From a virus, in IMG/VR virus record IMGVR_UViG_3300023196_003068, positions 1-64,000 of that record: 64,000 nt of DNA, one strand, 5' to 3'. The notes under the pieces were generated by a model. That model was not told where the DNA came from, made no database searches, and worked only from the letters and a program-made list of their open reading frames with translations. Below, in pieces: positions 54,786-62,814 of the stretch (position 1 is the stretch's first letter; every line of letters begins with the position of its first letter). The position numbers were made by a program, and so were the translations under genes.

Positions 54786-56837
54786 TTAACTATTAAAACC
54801 AGTATTATAATTATCCGCATATGGAGGATTTGTATCTCTTTTACGAACTTCGTATTTACCTGAATGTATTGCCAACGCCATATCTGTAATCTCTTTTTCT
54901 GATGCTTCAGGAAGTTTTCGTCTAAGGTCTGCCCATGTTGTGGCTATTTCTTTTTCCTGAGTACCAGCAGCAGGAGTGTCTTTCCCTCTAATAAACCCAT
55001 GAACCCCTGTGTCTGGATCAGTAGCATATTGCTCACCGATAGTAGACTCTAGGTTTAATCTATTTCTGCGCTCATCCCACATTGCAATTTCATTCTCCAC
55101 AATATTATTATCAGCAATTTTTCTAGCATTAGCATATTCTTGCTGGAGAATTGTAGTTTTATCGTGATGCCCTTCAATTGCTTTAGATAATCTTTCCGAA
55201 GCTCTGTTTGCGATTTGTGTATTTGTCAGGTTCTCCCTATTGTAAGCAGCTACATTCTTATCTTCATACTGTCCAACAAGCTTGCCCATCAACTCAAACT
55301 GTTGACCAGCAAGGAAATTAGATACCTGTTGTTGTTGTGGAGCAAACATAGCCTGCTTAGTCCCCGCATCGCTTGTCATTGATTGCATTGAAGCAATTGC
55401 TTGGTCAGGGCTATAATAAATTTGATCCGCATACGTAGTATCTTCAATCGGAGTAAAGGGAGATAGTCGTGGAATATTTGACTTATTCTTTATAGCCTGA
55501 TGTAACGCTCGCTTATGATCCCAGCGATAGTCCATGTTGCGCTCCTTTGGTTGAGCATCAATATGGTCAAGATCGCCCCAATTGAATTCTTTATCTAATA
55601 TCTTTGGGTCTGGTTGAACTCTCTCAATAGAACCATCTGGATTAAAACGGTATGCCTCATATTCTCCATCGCCTTTCCATAAATACCAATTTCCATCACT
55701 CGCTTCAATTCCTTTTTCCTTAATATCACTCTGTAATAAATCGTACTTTTCTTTATCCTTGATATCAGTGATATGACTCCATGGTGCGCGATAGTGATAA
55801 AGTCCATCTTGAAATCCTTTAATGATATAATCATCGTCTATAGCCCCGCTTTTATAATAATCCTGAAGCTCCTTGTTCGTGAAATCTTTACCATTCTTCG
55901 GAGTGAATCCCTGCTGCTTCATCTTCTTTTGAAGTGCCGTATTAGGTCTATGCGACTTTTTTACGCCCTCCCAATTAAGCATGTAATCAACAACGATGTC
56001 AGGCATTTCGGATGCCTTAGCCTGCATTTCTACAATCTTACTATATATCGCCTTACGATCTTTGAACTTATTTTCGGGCAATGCTTCCAACTCTAAACGC
56101 TCAAGAGTTTTATTAAGAGATATAAGCCCCTCTCTTAGATAGGCATCCTTTGGTTTTCTAGGATTAGTTTTCCCCCAATCGTGAGGATGCACATGATACT
56201 CTCCTCCAATAGTTGCTTCAGGTAGTTCGTCAAACCCTACTTCAATACCATTTTCCGCAAGCAATGGTTGAGAATCACCAGCCTCTCCCTGTTCAGTAGT
56301 ACCAAACAGTTGGTCATAATTAATCCCCATTCTTTCCATGAATGGTTCAAAGTGTTTAGAATGTTCATCAGGAGAACCCTTCTTCTCATGAAACTCTTGT
56401 ATAGCAAACAACGCACTCAGCTTAAAGTTGCCATCATCAAGATTTTTCTCAAGAGAATCATTAGTTATCCTATCGTTATTCTCATCTTCAAGTTCCTCCT
56501 GCCATTTAGTAATATCATATTTCTTTGATACCTGAGCAAAGGTCTTAGGCTTCTTTCCGCTTTCATTGAAAAACTTTAGGATGAGTGGGTCTTTAATCTT
56601 AAGCTTATCTGAGTAAACAATAGTACCATCTGGAACATCCAAAGGAGTTCCCCCTTCACTATGCTTTTTACCACCAATAGCAACAATTTTCTTTTGATTG
56701 CTGACACCATCTGCAGTAATCATTGTTTCACCCTTCTCCGCTTCTATATTAGCTTCCTCTCTAGGCACGCCTTGATTGGTGTGCATTCCCTCCTGTTCGT
56801 CAGGAGTTTTTTCTATACGAAACTTCTTTTCGCCCAT
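54786..56837 (-). CDS. crAss-type virion protein with EKGE/HSEGG motif (683 aa)
   Basis: A 683-aa protein. Residues 25-90 carry the pattern EANIEAEKGETMI, then GGKKHSEGGTPLDVPDGTI and VYSDKLKIKDP, a signature recurring in structural proteins of crAss-like and other Bacteroidota phages. The middle holds a GEYHVHPHDW block and a Trp/Asp-rich stretch (WYLWKGDGEYEAYRF), and the C-terminal third is helical and Gln/Asn/Arg-rich. Its start overlaps the stop of the upstream 1,549-aa gene as TAATG. It is probably a packaged cargo or tail-associated protein. Confidence 0.65.
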   Translation of the reverse strand: MGEKKFRIEKTPDEQEGMHTNQGVPREEANIEAEKGETMITADGVSNQKKIVAIGGKKHSEGGTPLDVPDGTIVYSDKLKIKDPLILKFFNESGKKPKTFAQVSKKYDITKWQEELEDENNDRITNDSLEKNLDDGNFKLSALFAIQEFHEKKGSPDEHSKHFEPFMERMGINYDQLFGTTEQGEAGDSQPLLAENGIEVGFDELPEATIGGEYHVHPHDWGKTNPRKPKDAYLREGLISLNKTLERLELEALPENKFKDRKAIYSKIVEMQAKASEMPDIVVDYMLNWEGVKKSHRPNTALQKKMKQQGFTPKNGKDFTNKELQDYYKSGAIDDDYIIKGFQDGLYHYRAPWSHITDIKDKEKYDLLQSDIKEKGIEASDGNWYLWKGDGEYEAYRFNPDGSIERVQPDPKILDKEFNWGDLDHIDAQPKERNMDYRWDHKRALHQAIKNKSNIPRLSPFTPIEDTTYADQIYYSPDQAIASMQSMTSDAGTKQAMFAPQQQQVSNFLAGQQFELMGKLVGQYEDKNVAAYNRENLTNTQIANRASERLSKAIEGHHDKTTILQQEYANARKIADNNIVENEIAMWDERRNRLNLESTIGEQYATDPDTGVHGFIRGKDTPAAGTQEKEIATTWADLRRKLPEASEKEITDMALAIHSGKYEVRKRDTNPPYADNYNTGFNS

Positions 56838-59800
56838 TAGTGTAATTGTGTTAAACTATATCCTGCTTTTTCTAAAAGCCTTCTTTGTTTATTAGTCATC
56901 GTATGCTCAGAACCTTTCTCCATTCCGGTAGCACCTTTAATTAATCCTCCGTATTTAGCCCAATTATCATTCATTGGACCTGTATAATTATAAAATTGAC
57001 CTTGATTAAATGAGCCAATATCTCCCGTTCCTGGAAGAACGTTCGCTCCTCTCTTATAAGGAATATCCTTTCTTAGATTATAAGCATGATATCCTTCATC
57101 CATATCCTTTTCGTGGCGCGTTAGATTTTCAAGAGCCCTTTGCTTAGCAGCTTCTGGACTATTTGCATCTCGATATTCATTCATTTGATCTAAAAATCCT
57201 TTGAATTGATGCCCAAAAGGTATTAATCCTTCTCGCGTAAATTGATCCATATTAAAATCCCATCCACCTTGGTCTGAAAATTCACCACCACTATTAAACT
57301 TCAAGCGTTTAGGATCCCATTTAAAAGGACTTCCATATATTTGACCGCCATAATATTTCTTTTCTAAATTAGGCTCCCAATTAGGGTAATCGTAAGGGCT
57401 ATATCCTCCCTCTGGCGATGCTTCTTGATTAATATAATCATCTACGGCATCTGCTAAAGCCGGGTTGTTTAAATAATCCTGCATTGTTGTATTAGTTTCC
57501 AATAAAGCTTTTTGTAAAGCTTCTTCTGAATTTGGATTGGTTCGCTTTGGATTCATGGTGCTTGCTCCCGGCTTTGATGGGGGTTGTCGAATCGCAGGAT
57601 CAACATATTGACCACTTGGATATTCTTCTCCTGGTTGTAATTGAGATTGATTATTTTCATCAGCCCAAACAAACCCATCACCAATTGGAATCTTACGTCT
57701 AGTATCACTTGAAGGAGCTTGATTTGCTCCCTGACGCATTGGGTTTTCGGCATTTCTTGCCCTTCTCTCATCTCCACGCCTACCAAGATATCGCCGCTGT
57801 CTAGATTCAGGCTGTTGTTGTTGCTGTTGTTGCTCTTGAACATTAGATACCTCTTCAACATTTGTATGTGGATACTCTTTAGCTTCTGCTTCACTTGCCG
57901 TCATTTGCTCTTTCCCTCTTGGTGTTGTAGCGATTACCATTTGTTCTTGAGAACTATTAGTCGCGACATTAGGATTATTAACGGGAACGTCAAGATATCC
58001 ATCAAACATTGGAATTCTTTCCATTTGTTGTTCAGGAGCATTTGAAGGATCCTGTGGTTTATTTGGGTCTTGAGTATCCCCTGGTCGTTGTATAAGACGC
58101 GTATTATAACGAGTTCCTATTTGCTTTTTGTTTCCAAAGATGTTAACCTTGTCTTGACCTTTACGTCTTCCGAATCGTTTCTGCTTCCATAAAGGATCTT
58201 CAGAAACAATTTCATGAGTCTTTCCTATTGCACTTCTGAATTCTTCAAACGTTTTGTCTGAGAAATCCCCAATCCCTTTAAAGCTATTCCTAGAATTTCT
58301 ACTGAAAGCCCCAAGCATATTGGCAGCTGGTTGCATTCCCCACCGTTGATTATAATATCCACCTGACCTAGGGCTACCATGTGCATTCCATCCTCTATAG
58401 TATTGATCTCTATTATTATTATACCCTTGTTGATTTCGTATATCATATACATCATTTGGATCCCAAGAACCAAGATTACGATTCCTTCTCATGTAATCTT
58501 CATATTCGGCTTGTTCCTCTGGAGATACTTCTCCTCTACTAAGTCTAGCACCGTATCGATCTTCTGGGCTCCAATGGCCGCGATTTGGATCATAGTGCTT
58601 ATATTCCTGCCCCTCATAAGCCATAGGTAAGTCATACTCACCACCATCAGCATATGAATCAATCTCTCCTCCATAAACTTTTTTTCCGGGAGAGACTATG
58701 CGATGGCTAGGGTTGGGTTGTAAAAATTTAGCAATTGCTTCTTTTTCTTCTGGACTATATCTAGTATCATCCACAAAACCAACATCCTTTTTAACTATAT
58801 TCGGATCGTTCCTTAAGTCTCTTTCAAGTCTTGATATTTCAGAAGGAGTATATGTATCTGCCTTGCTTTGAACATTTTTAAAATTAAGCAGCTTATCAAG
58901 CTCTTTTTTGCTTGTACCATACTTGCTACTTAAGGCATCATCTAAATTTTCTGCCATTTCTTTAAAGGTTTTACTTCCATAAAATTCTTTAAAGCCTTCA
59001 TCCTTTATAAACCAATTTTTATTATTATGGGTACTAGAATGACCTCCATAAACTTGCCATTTACCTCCCGTACCTTTCTTTGCCCAATTTGTTGATTTAT
59101 AAAACATCTCGGAAGAACCATCAGGCATTTTTACTTCTACAATCGGCCTTCCTTTATATGTGCCATGATACTCAATTAAATCTTTATGCAACAATTGTTT
59201 TCCAGAGGCTCCCGTTTTATCCCACATTTGACCCCTTAATTTTAGGCCTTCTAATACTTCAGGAACATCATCGACATGGGCACTCATTGGTCCAGAAAAT
59301 GAAACACCTTCTGAAACACCTTTACTTTCTGCAACTAAAAAATCATCAACAAGAGCTTGTCGTTTCATTTGTTTAGCTAAAAACTTATCAATAACAGATT
59401 GATCAACCTTTGGTGACTTAGCCGCATCATCTCCACCAGCTAAAAAATCATCAACAACAGATTGCTTAACCTTTGGTGACTTAACTGCATCGTCTCCTGC
59501 AGCTAAAAACTTATCAATAGTAGATTGCTTAACCTTCCCTGATTTAAGGGCATAGTCAATACTCCTAGCATCAAGTTCTCCCGGATTCTCTAAAAACTTT
59601 GCAATTGTTTTTTGTTCTTTAGGACTAAAACCCTTGAGAGGGTTTCCTGAAAATGGATTGGGTAGACTCCTAGGTTTTAAACCTTTCAAAGCCTGATTGA
59701 AAGTTTTAGCCCCCCTCCCTATATTTCCTAAAAAAGGAATAAGATTTAATCCTGCTGTAAGATAGTCCCCATCTTTTGTTGCTAAATCAGCGTTACTAGC

Positions 59801-61486
59801 CCATTTTAAAGGGTTGCTCATTTCATTAGCAAAAGTAAGTGGATTATACTCTGATCCAAATGGTGTATGTCCTGCATGAAGCATCGCATTGTAATTAGAG
59901 GGCATATTCCCTATCCCCCCACCTGAAATTGAATATTTAGCAGCAGCCATTGGGTTAGTAATAATATCTGTAAATCTTTCCCAACCATCTCTTTCTGGTG
60001 CAGTTTTTACACTTCCTCGATTTGCATCAAAATGAGATTGAGTATCGTAATACTTAGCCAAATCCGCATCACCTATAATAGTACCTTCCTTTGTTAGGCC
60101 TCCAGGATCTTGCCACTTACCACTAGCAATCTGATTACGTGCTATTGCGGCTTTTGAATATTGTTCAGCCATGCCAGAATGTATAGGGTCTGCTTCTAAT
60201 AATGGCGGTGTAATACTTGTTGATTCAGATACAGCTGTATAATCTGAATCTAAATAAGGGTCTTCTCTATTTAAAAGTTTATTCTTTAAATAGGATGAGG
60301 TCTTTGGTTTTTTTACCAAAGGTCTTGAAATACTAGCACCTTTAAGTCTTCCTTTTCCTTTCTTTTTCTTTTCATCCTCTTCGCCCCCATCAGCATATGC
60401 TTTAGGTTCAAACATACCTTCTGATTGGCCGTAACTATTTGTAAGATTATTTTTAACATAGTTAGCGTGCATGTATTTTGTAATAGCATCGCTTAATCCA
60501 TTAGCATATCCCACAGTACTAGACTTATCCAAAGAGCTTTCGTCTGTTTTTCCTCCTGCCTCATATGCCTTAATTCTCTCCCTCTTTATCTTATTGAAGT
60601 CCTTCTTCATTCCACCAAGCATAGCCATTTGCAAACCTTCGGGATGTCCATCTGTACCTAAATTATCTTGCTCATTCTGAACAGCAGTTGCCATTTCTTG
60701 AACCATCGTTTTCTGCTCTTCAGGCTTTGCCTTTTTAAGAGCATCCATAATCTCTTCGGGCTTTACTCCAGATATTTGAGAAAATGCTATAATTAATTGC
60801 TTTAGCTGTTCCTCTTGAGACTCACCGCTTATTGTTTGAGACTCACCGCCTTGTGCCATCATGGGGGGCTGGCCTCCTTGTTGAGGGGGAGCACCTTCCT
60901 GCCCTTGACCACCTTGCATAATTTGTTGCATAACCTGTTGAACTTGTTCTTCGGGCATGCCTAATTGAACTAAAACTTGGGCTACTGCTTCAGGGGGAAC
61001 ACCTTGCTCCATTAAAGCTTGAGCTATCTGCATAGGGTCTGCTCCCTCTTCAGCCATTTGTTGAGCCATCTGCATTACTTGTTGCATTGGATCACCACCA
61101 CCTTGAGGTTGACCCTCTGGAGCTTGGCCTCCATTAGCCATTTCAGAATCAGCCATAACACTTCCATCCGGCATCTGATGATGTCCTTCGGGAACACCCC
61201 CTTCTTGTGGGGGAGGCCCTCCTTCTTGTTGTGCGCCCTGCATAACTTGTTCCATAACTTGCATTACCTGTTCTTCAGGTATACCTAGCTGTGTAAGAAC
61301 TTGAGCCACTATCTCTGGAGGGAGTCCTTGCTGTAGTAAAGTTTGTGCAATTTGCATAGGATCGGCACCTTCTTCTGCCATCTGCTGTGCAGCTTGCATA
61401 ACTTGAGCTAATTGATCCTCTCCACCTTGAGGCTGCCCTTGAGGTGCCTCCATTCCTTCCTGTGCTTTTTTTAACTTTCTTTTCAT
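56837..61486 (-). CDS. Repeat-rich giant virion protein (1,549 aa)
   Basis: The N-terminus has two copies of a 108-residue unit (residues 13-120 and 121-205) rich in Gln, Met, Glu and Pro, each with an ADPMQIAQ helix and a Gly/Pro linker. Around residues 650-700 a 21-residue unit (KVKQSTIDKFLAAGDDAVKSP) recurs three times. Elsewhere are short Gly-Gly segments (YADGGE, YGGEI, AQGGE, YGGQI, NSGGE) and a poly-Gln tract (near 57,810-57,840). The final region holds LIKGATGMEKGSEHTMTNK. No enzyme motif is seen. Its place after the muzzle-type gene suggests a tail or cargo protein with repeated, flexible, extended parts. Confidence 0.65.
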   Translation of the reverse strand: MKRKLKKAQEGMEAPQGQPQGGEDQLAQVMQAAQQMAEEGADPMQIAQTLLQQGLPPEIVAQVLTQLGIPEEQVMQVMEQVMQGAQQEGGPPPQEGGVPEGHHQMPDGSVMADSEMANGGQAPEGQPQGGGDPMQQVMQMAQQMAEEGADPMQIAQALMEQGVPPEAVAQVLVQLGMPEEQVQQVMQQIMQGGQGQEGAPPQQGGQPPMMAQGGESQTISGESQEEQLKQLIIAFSQISGVKPEEIMDALKKAKPEEQKTMVQEMATAVQNEQDNLGTDGHPEGLQMAMLGGMKKDFNKIKRERIKAYEAGGKTDESSLDKSSTVGYANGLSDAITKYMHANYVKNNLTNSYGQSEGMFEPKAYADGGEEDEKKKKGKGRLKGASISRPLVKKPKTSSYLKNKLLNREDPYLDSDYTAVSESTSITPPLLEADPIHSGMAEQYSKAAIARNQIASGKWQDPGGLTKEGTIIGDADLAKYYDTQSHFDANRGSVKTAPERDGWERFTDIITNPMAAAKYSISGGGIGNMPSNYNAMLHAGHTPFGSEYNPLTFANEMSNPLKWASNADLATKDGDYLTAGLNLIPFLGNIGRGAKTFNQALKGLKPRSLPNPFSGNPLKGFSPKEQKTIAKFLENPGELDARSIDYALKSGKVKQSTIDKFLAAGDDAVKSPKVKQSVVDDFLAGGDDAAKSPKVDQSVIDKFLAKQMKRQALVDDFLVAESKGVSEGVSFSGPMSAHVDDVPEVLEGLKLRGQMWDKTGASGKQLLHKDLIEYHGTYKGRPIVEVKMPDGSSEMFYKSTNWAKKGTGGKWQVYGGHSSTHNNKNWFIKDEGFKEFYGSKTFKEMAENLDDALSSKYGTSKKELDKLLNFKNVQSKADTYTPSEISRLERDLRNDPNIVKKDVGFVDDTRYSPEEKEAIAKFLQPNPSHRIVSPGKKVYGGEIDSYADGGEYDLPMAYEGQEYKHYDPNRGHWSPEDRYGARLSRGEVSPEEQAEYEDYMRRNRNLGSWDPNDVYDIRNQQGYNNNRDQYYRGWNAHGSPRSGGYYNQRWGMQPAANMLGAFSRNSRNSFKGIGDFSDKTFEEFRSAIGKTHEIVSEDPLWKQKRFGRRKGQDKVNIFGNKKQIGTRYNTRLIQRPGDTQDPNKPQDPSNAPEQQMERIPMFDGYLDVPVNNPNVATNSSQEQMVIATTPRGKEQMTASEAEAKEYPHTNVEEVSNVQEQQQQQQQPESRQRRYLGRRGDERRARNAENPMRQGANQAPSSDTRRKIPIGDGFVWADENNQSQLQPGEEYPSGQYVDPAIRQPPSKPGASTMNPKRTNPNSEEALQKALLETNTTMQDYLNNPALADAVDDYINQEASPEGGYSPYDYPNWEPNLEKKYYGGQIYGSPFKWDPKRLKFNSGGEFSDQGGWDFNMDQFTREGLIPFGHQFKGFLDQMNEYRDANSPEAAKQRALENLTRHEKDMDEGYHAYNLRKDIPYKRGANVLPGTGDIGSFNQGQFYNYTGPMNDNWAKYGGLIKGATGMEKGSEHTMTNKQRRLLEKAGYSLTQLH
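59380..59545 (-). repeat. 63-bp tandem repeats inside the 1,549-aa gene
   Basis: A 63-base unit is present nearly three times in tandem, coding for 21-residue helical units with SxIDKFLA/VDDFLA cores and the AGDDA linker. Copies differ at a few bases (for example Thr/Val and Lys/Asp changes), so they look like an older in-frame expansion. Confidence 0.85.
60872..61450 (-). repeat. 324-bp duplication at the start of the 1,549-aa gene
   Basis: Codons 13-120 and 121-205 encode two closely similar segments with a period of 108 residues. Both contain QMAEEGADPMQIAQ and VAQVL...LGIPEEQV or LGMPEEQV, and both end in a Gly/Pro/Gln linker. This is a recent in-frame duplication. Confidence 0.85.
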
Positions 61487-61551
61487 ATCTACTCTCTTAT
61501 ATATAAGATACTGAATTTTATCGAACTTTATTAACTAAAAAATGTTTAGGA
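61487..61551 (-). promoter_or_regulatory. Late intergenic gap, possible promoter
   Basis: A 65-base AT-rich gap before the 1,549-aa gene, the largest in the minus-strand region. It holds the palindrome CTTATATATAAG (61496-61507) and, on the minus strand, TAGTTAATA followed at 16 bases by AGTAT, similar to the gap at 54738-54785. No standard Bacteroidota -7 box is visible. Confidence 0.35.
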
Positions 61552-62814
61552 TTATGTGAGTGTCCAAATACCATCTGCGTTTTGTTTCCATTCTCCTCCT
61601 TGAGAAAAGGGTTCAAATTTTTGAGGAGGAGGGAATGTTTTATTTTGTTTAGCCCAAGCTTCTCTTTCTTTCGTGTTTTTAACTCCTGGATAATCAGCAG
61701 GAACTACAGCTTCGATCCAAGAGTTAGTTTTAGCATCCCAAAACTTAGCCTTACTGTAAAGATCATCCTGGACTATAACACTATTATCTGGAGCTGTAGG
61801 TTTGGCATATATAGGATAAACATCCGTAACTCCCGCAAATTCAGTTCTATATGTATCAGGCTTATATCCTTGAGTATAACGCTTATCATCAAACTCACCC
61901 GATCCTGTGTAGTCTTCCTTTCTGGGGATATATGTATCAGGATTAGTTCCGCCAGGTCCAAGCGGAGAGAAGTCTTCATTGTCCAAATCTTCATACCAAC
62001 CCCATTTGCTATTATAGTTATTTGTTATGTATGTAGGGTTATTTCTGCTCATCTCAACACTATTCTTTATGTCCTCATCTGTAATGTTTGGGTATACAGA
62101 TTTTATGTAATCGTAATCTAATTCGTCCTCGATAAGAGATGTCCAAGGTTTCTTCCATTTACCTCGATTATAATCTTGACTATACCATCTGGAGAAGAAA
62201 TCATCATATATCTTACCTGATTCAAGATACTTAATAGGAACATACTTATTCCATGATTCATCAGGCCTTTCTAAGCTAAACTTATAGTCTTTTCGAGTTA
62301 CAGGAAAATTCCTCAAGCCATGCATACTCACACCTCTATCTCTAAAATATTGTTCGACTTGATCACCAAGACCTTGACTCTCCTCAAAAGAAGATACATA
62401 TCTATTAAATCTAGGGATACTGTAAGATTTTTTGTTGATTTCGGTGCTCAGGTAGGGGAAATTTTCTGGGCGTAAAATGTAATCTTCCCTTTCTTTAGCA
62501 TCAAGGTAATTATCATTTTCGTTAGTATACTCTTTTAATTGTTCTTCATAAGCTTTACGTCTAGGATCGTTCTTGTTTAACTCATCAAATGTGGTAGACC
62601 TAGGTGTTGTTTTCTTTAAATCGGTCTCATCATACTTGTTGATGAATGACTTTTTAAGTTTTCTATCTCTACGTCTTTTACCTTTACCATGCTTCTTGCC
62701 CCCATGAGGATATTTATCCACATCTTGAGTCCAAATACCATCTGCGTTTTGTTTCCATTCTCCTCCGTTAGGATACTTGCATAATGGCGCGAATACTTTT
62801 CTGTTCAAACTCAT
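61552..62814 (-). CDS. Virion-module protein with duplicated ends (420 aa)
   Basis: A protein with the same 13-residue block, GGEWKQNADGIWT, near its N-terminus (after LCKYPN) and again at its C-terminus (before LT), each preceded by a Gly-Gly context. Between them is a basic KKHGKGKRRRDRKLKK region near residues 41-56 and then mixed, Tyr- and Asp-rich sequence. The Gly-Gly motifs are like those in the neighbouring 1,549-aa protein, which may be cleavage or binding sites. No family is recognised. The stop of the upstream muzzle-type gene overlaps its start (TAATG at 62812-62816). Confidence 0.65.
   Translation of the reverse strand: MSLNRKVFAPLCKYPNGGEWKQNADGIWTQDVDKYPHGGKKHGKGKRRRDRKLKKSFINKYDETDLKKTTPRSTTFDELNKNDPRRKAYEEQLKEYTNENDNYLDAKEREDYILRPENFPYLSTEINKKSYSIPRFNRYVSSFEESQGLGDQVEQYFRDRGVSMHGLRNFPVTRKDYKFSLERPDESWNKYVPIKYLESGKIYDDFFSRWYSQDYNRGKWKKPWTSLIEDELDYDYIKSVYPNITDEDIKNSVEMSRNNPTYITNNYNSKWGWYEDLDNEDFSPLGPGGTNPDTYIPRKEDYTGSGEFDDKRYTQGYKPDTYRTEFAGVTDVYPIYAKPTAPDNSVIVQDDLYSKAKFWDAKTNSWIEAVVPADYPGVKNTKEREAWAKQNKTFPPPQKFEPFSQGGEWKQNADGIWTLT
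61563..61599 (-). repeat. 37-bp direct repeat, copy near the 3' end of the 420-aa gene
   Basis: Identical in sequence to 62730-62766, about 1.17 kb away at the other end of the same gene. It encodes the GGEWKQNADGIW block. Confidence 0.9.
62730..62766 (-). repeat. 37-bp direct repeat, copy near the 5' end of the 420-aa gene
   Basis: Matches 61563-61599 exactly over 37 bases. Both copies are in frame and give the same block near the N- and C-termini. Recombination between them could delete most of the gene in frame. Confidence 0.9.

Noticed and set aside
57810-57840. Poly-Gln tract as a possible repeat array
   Set aside because: A short simple-sequence run within a coding gene, not a CRISPR or regulatory array.
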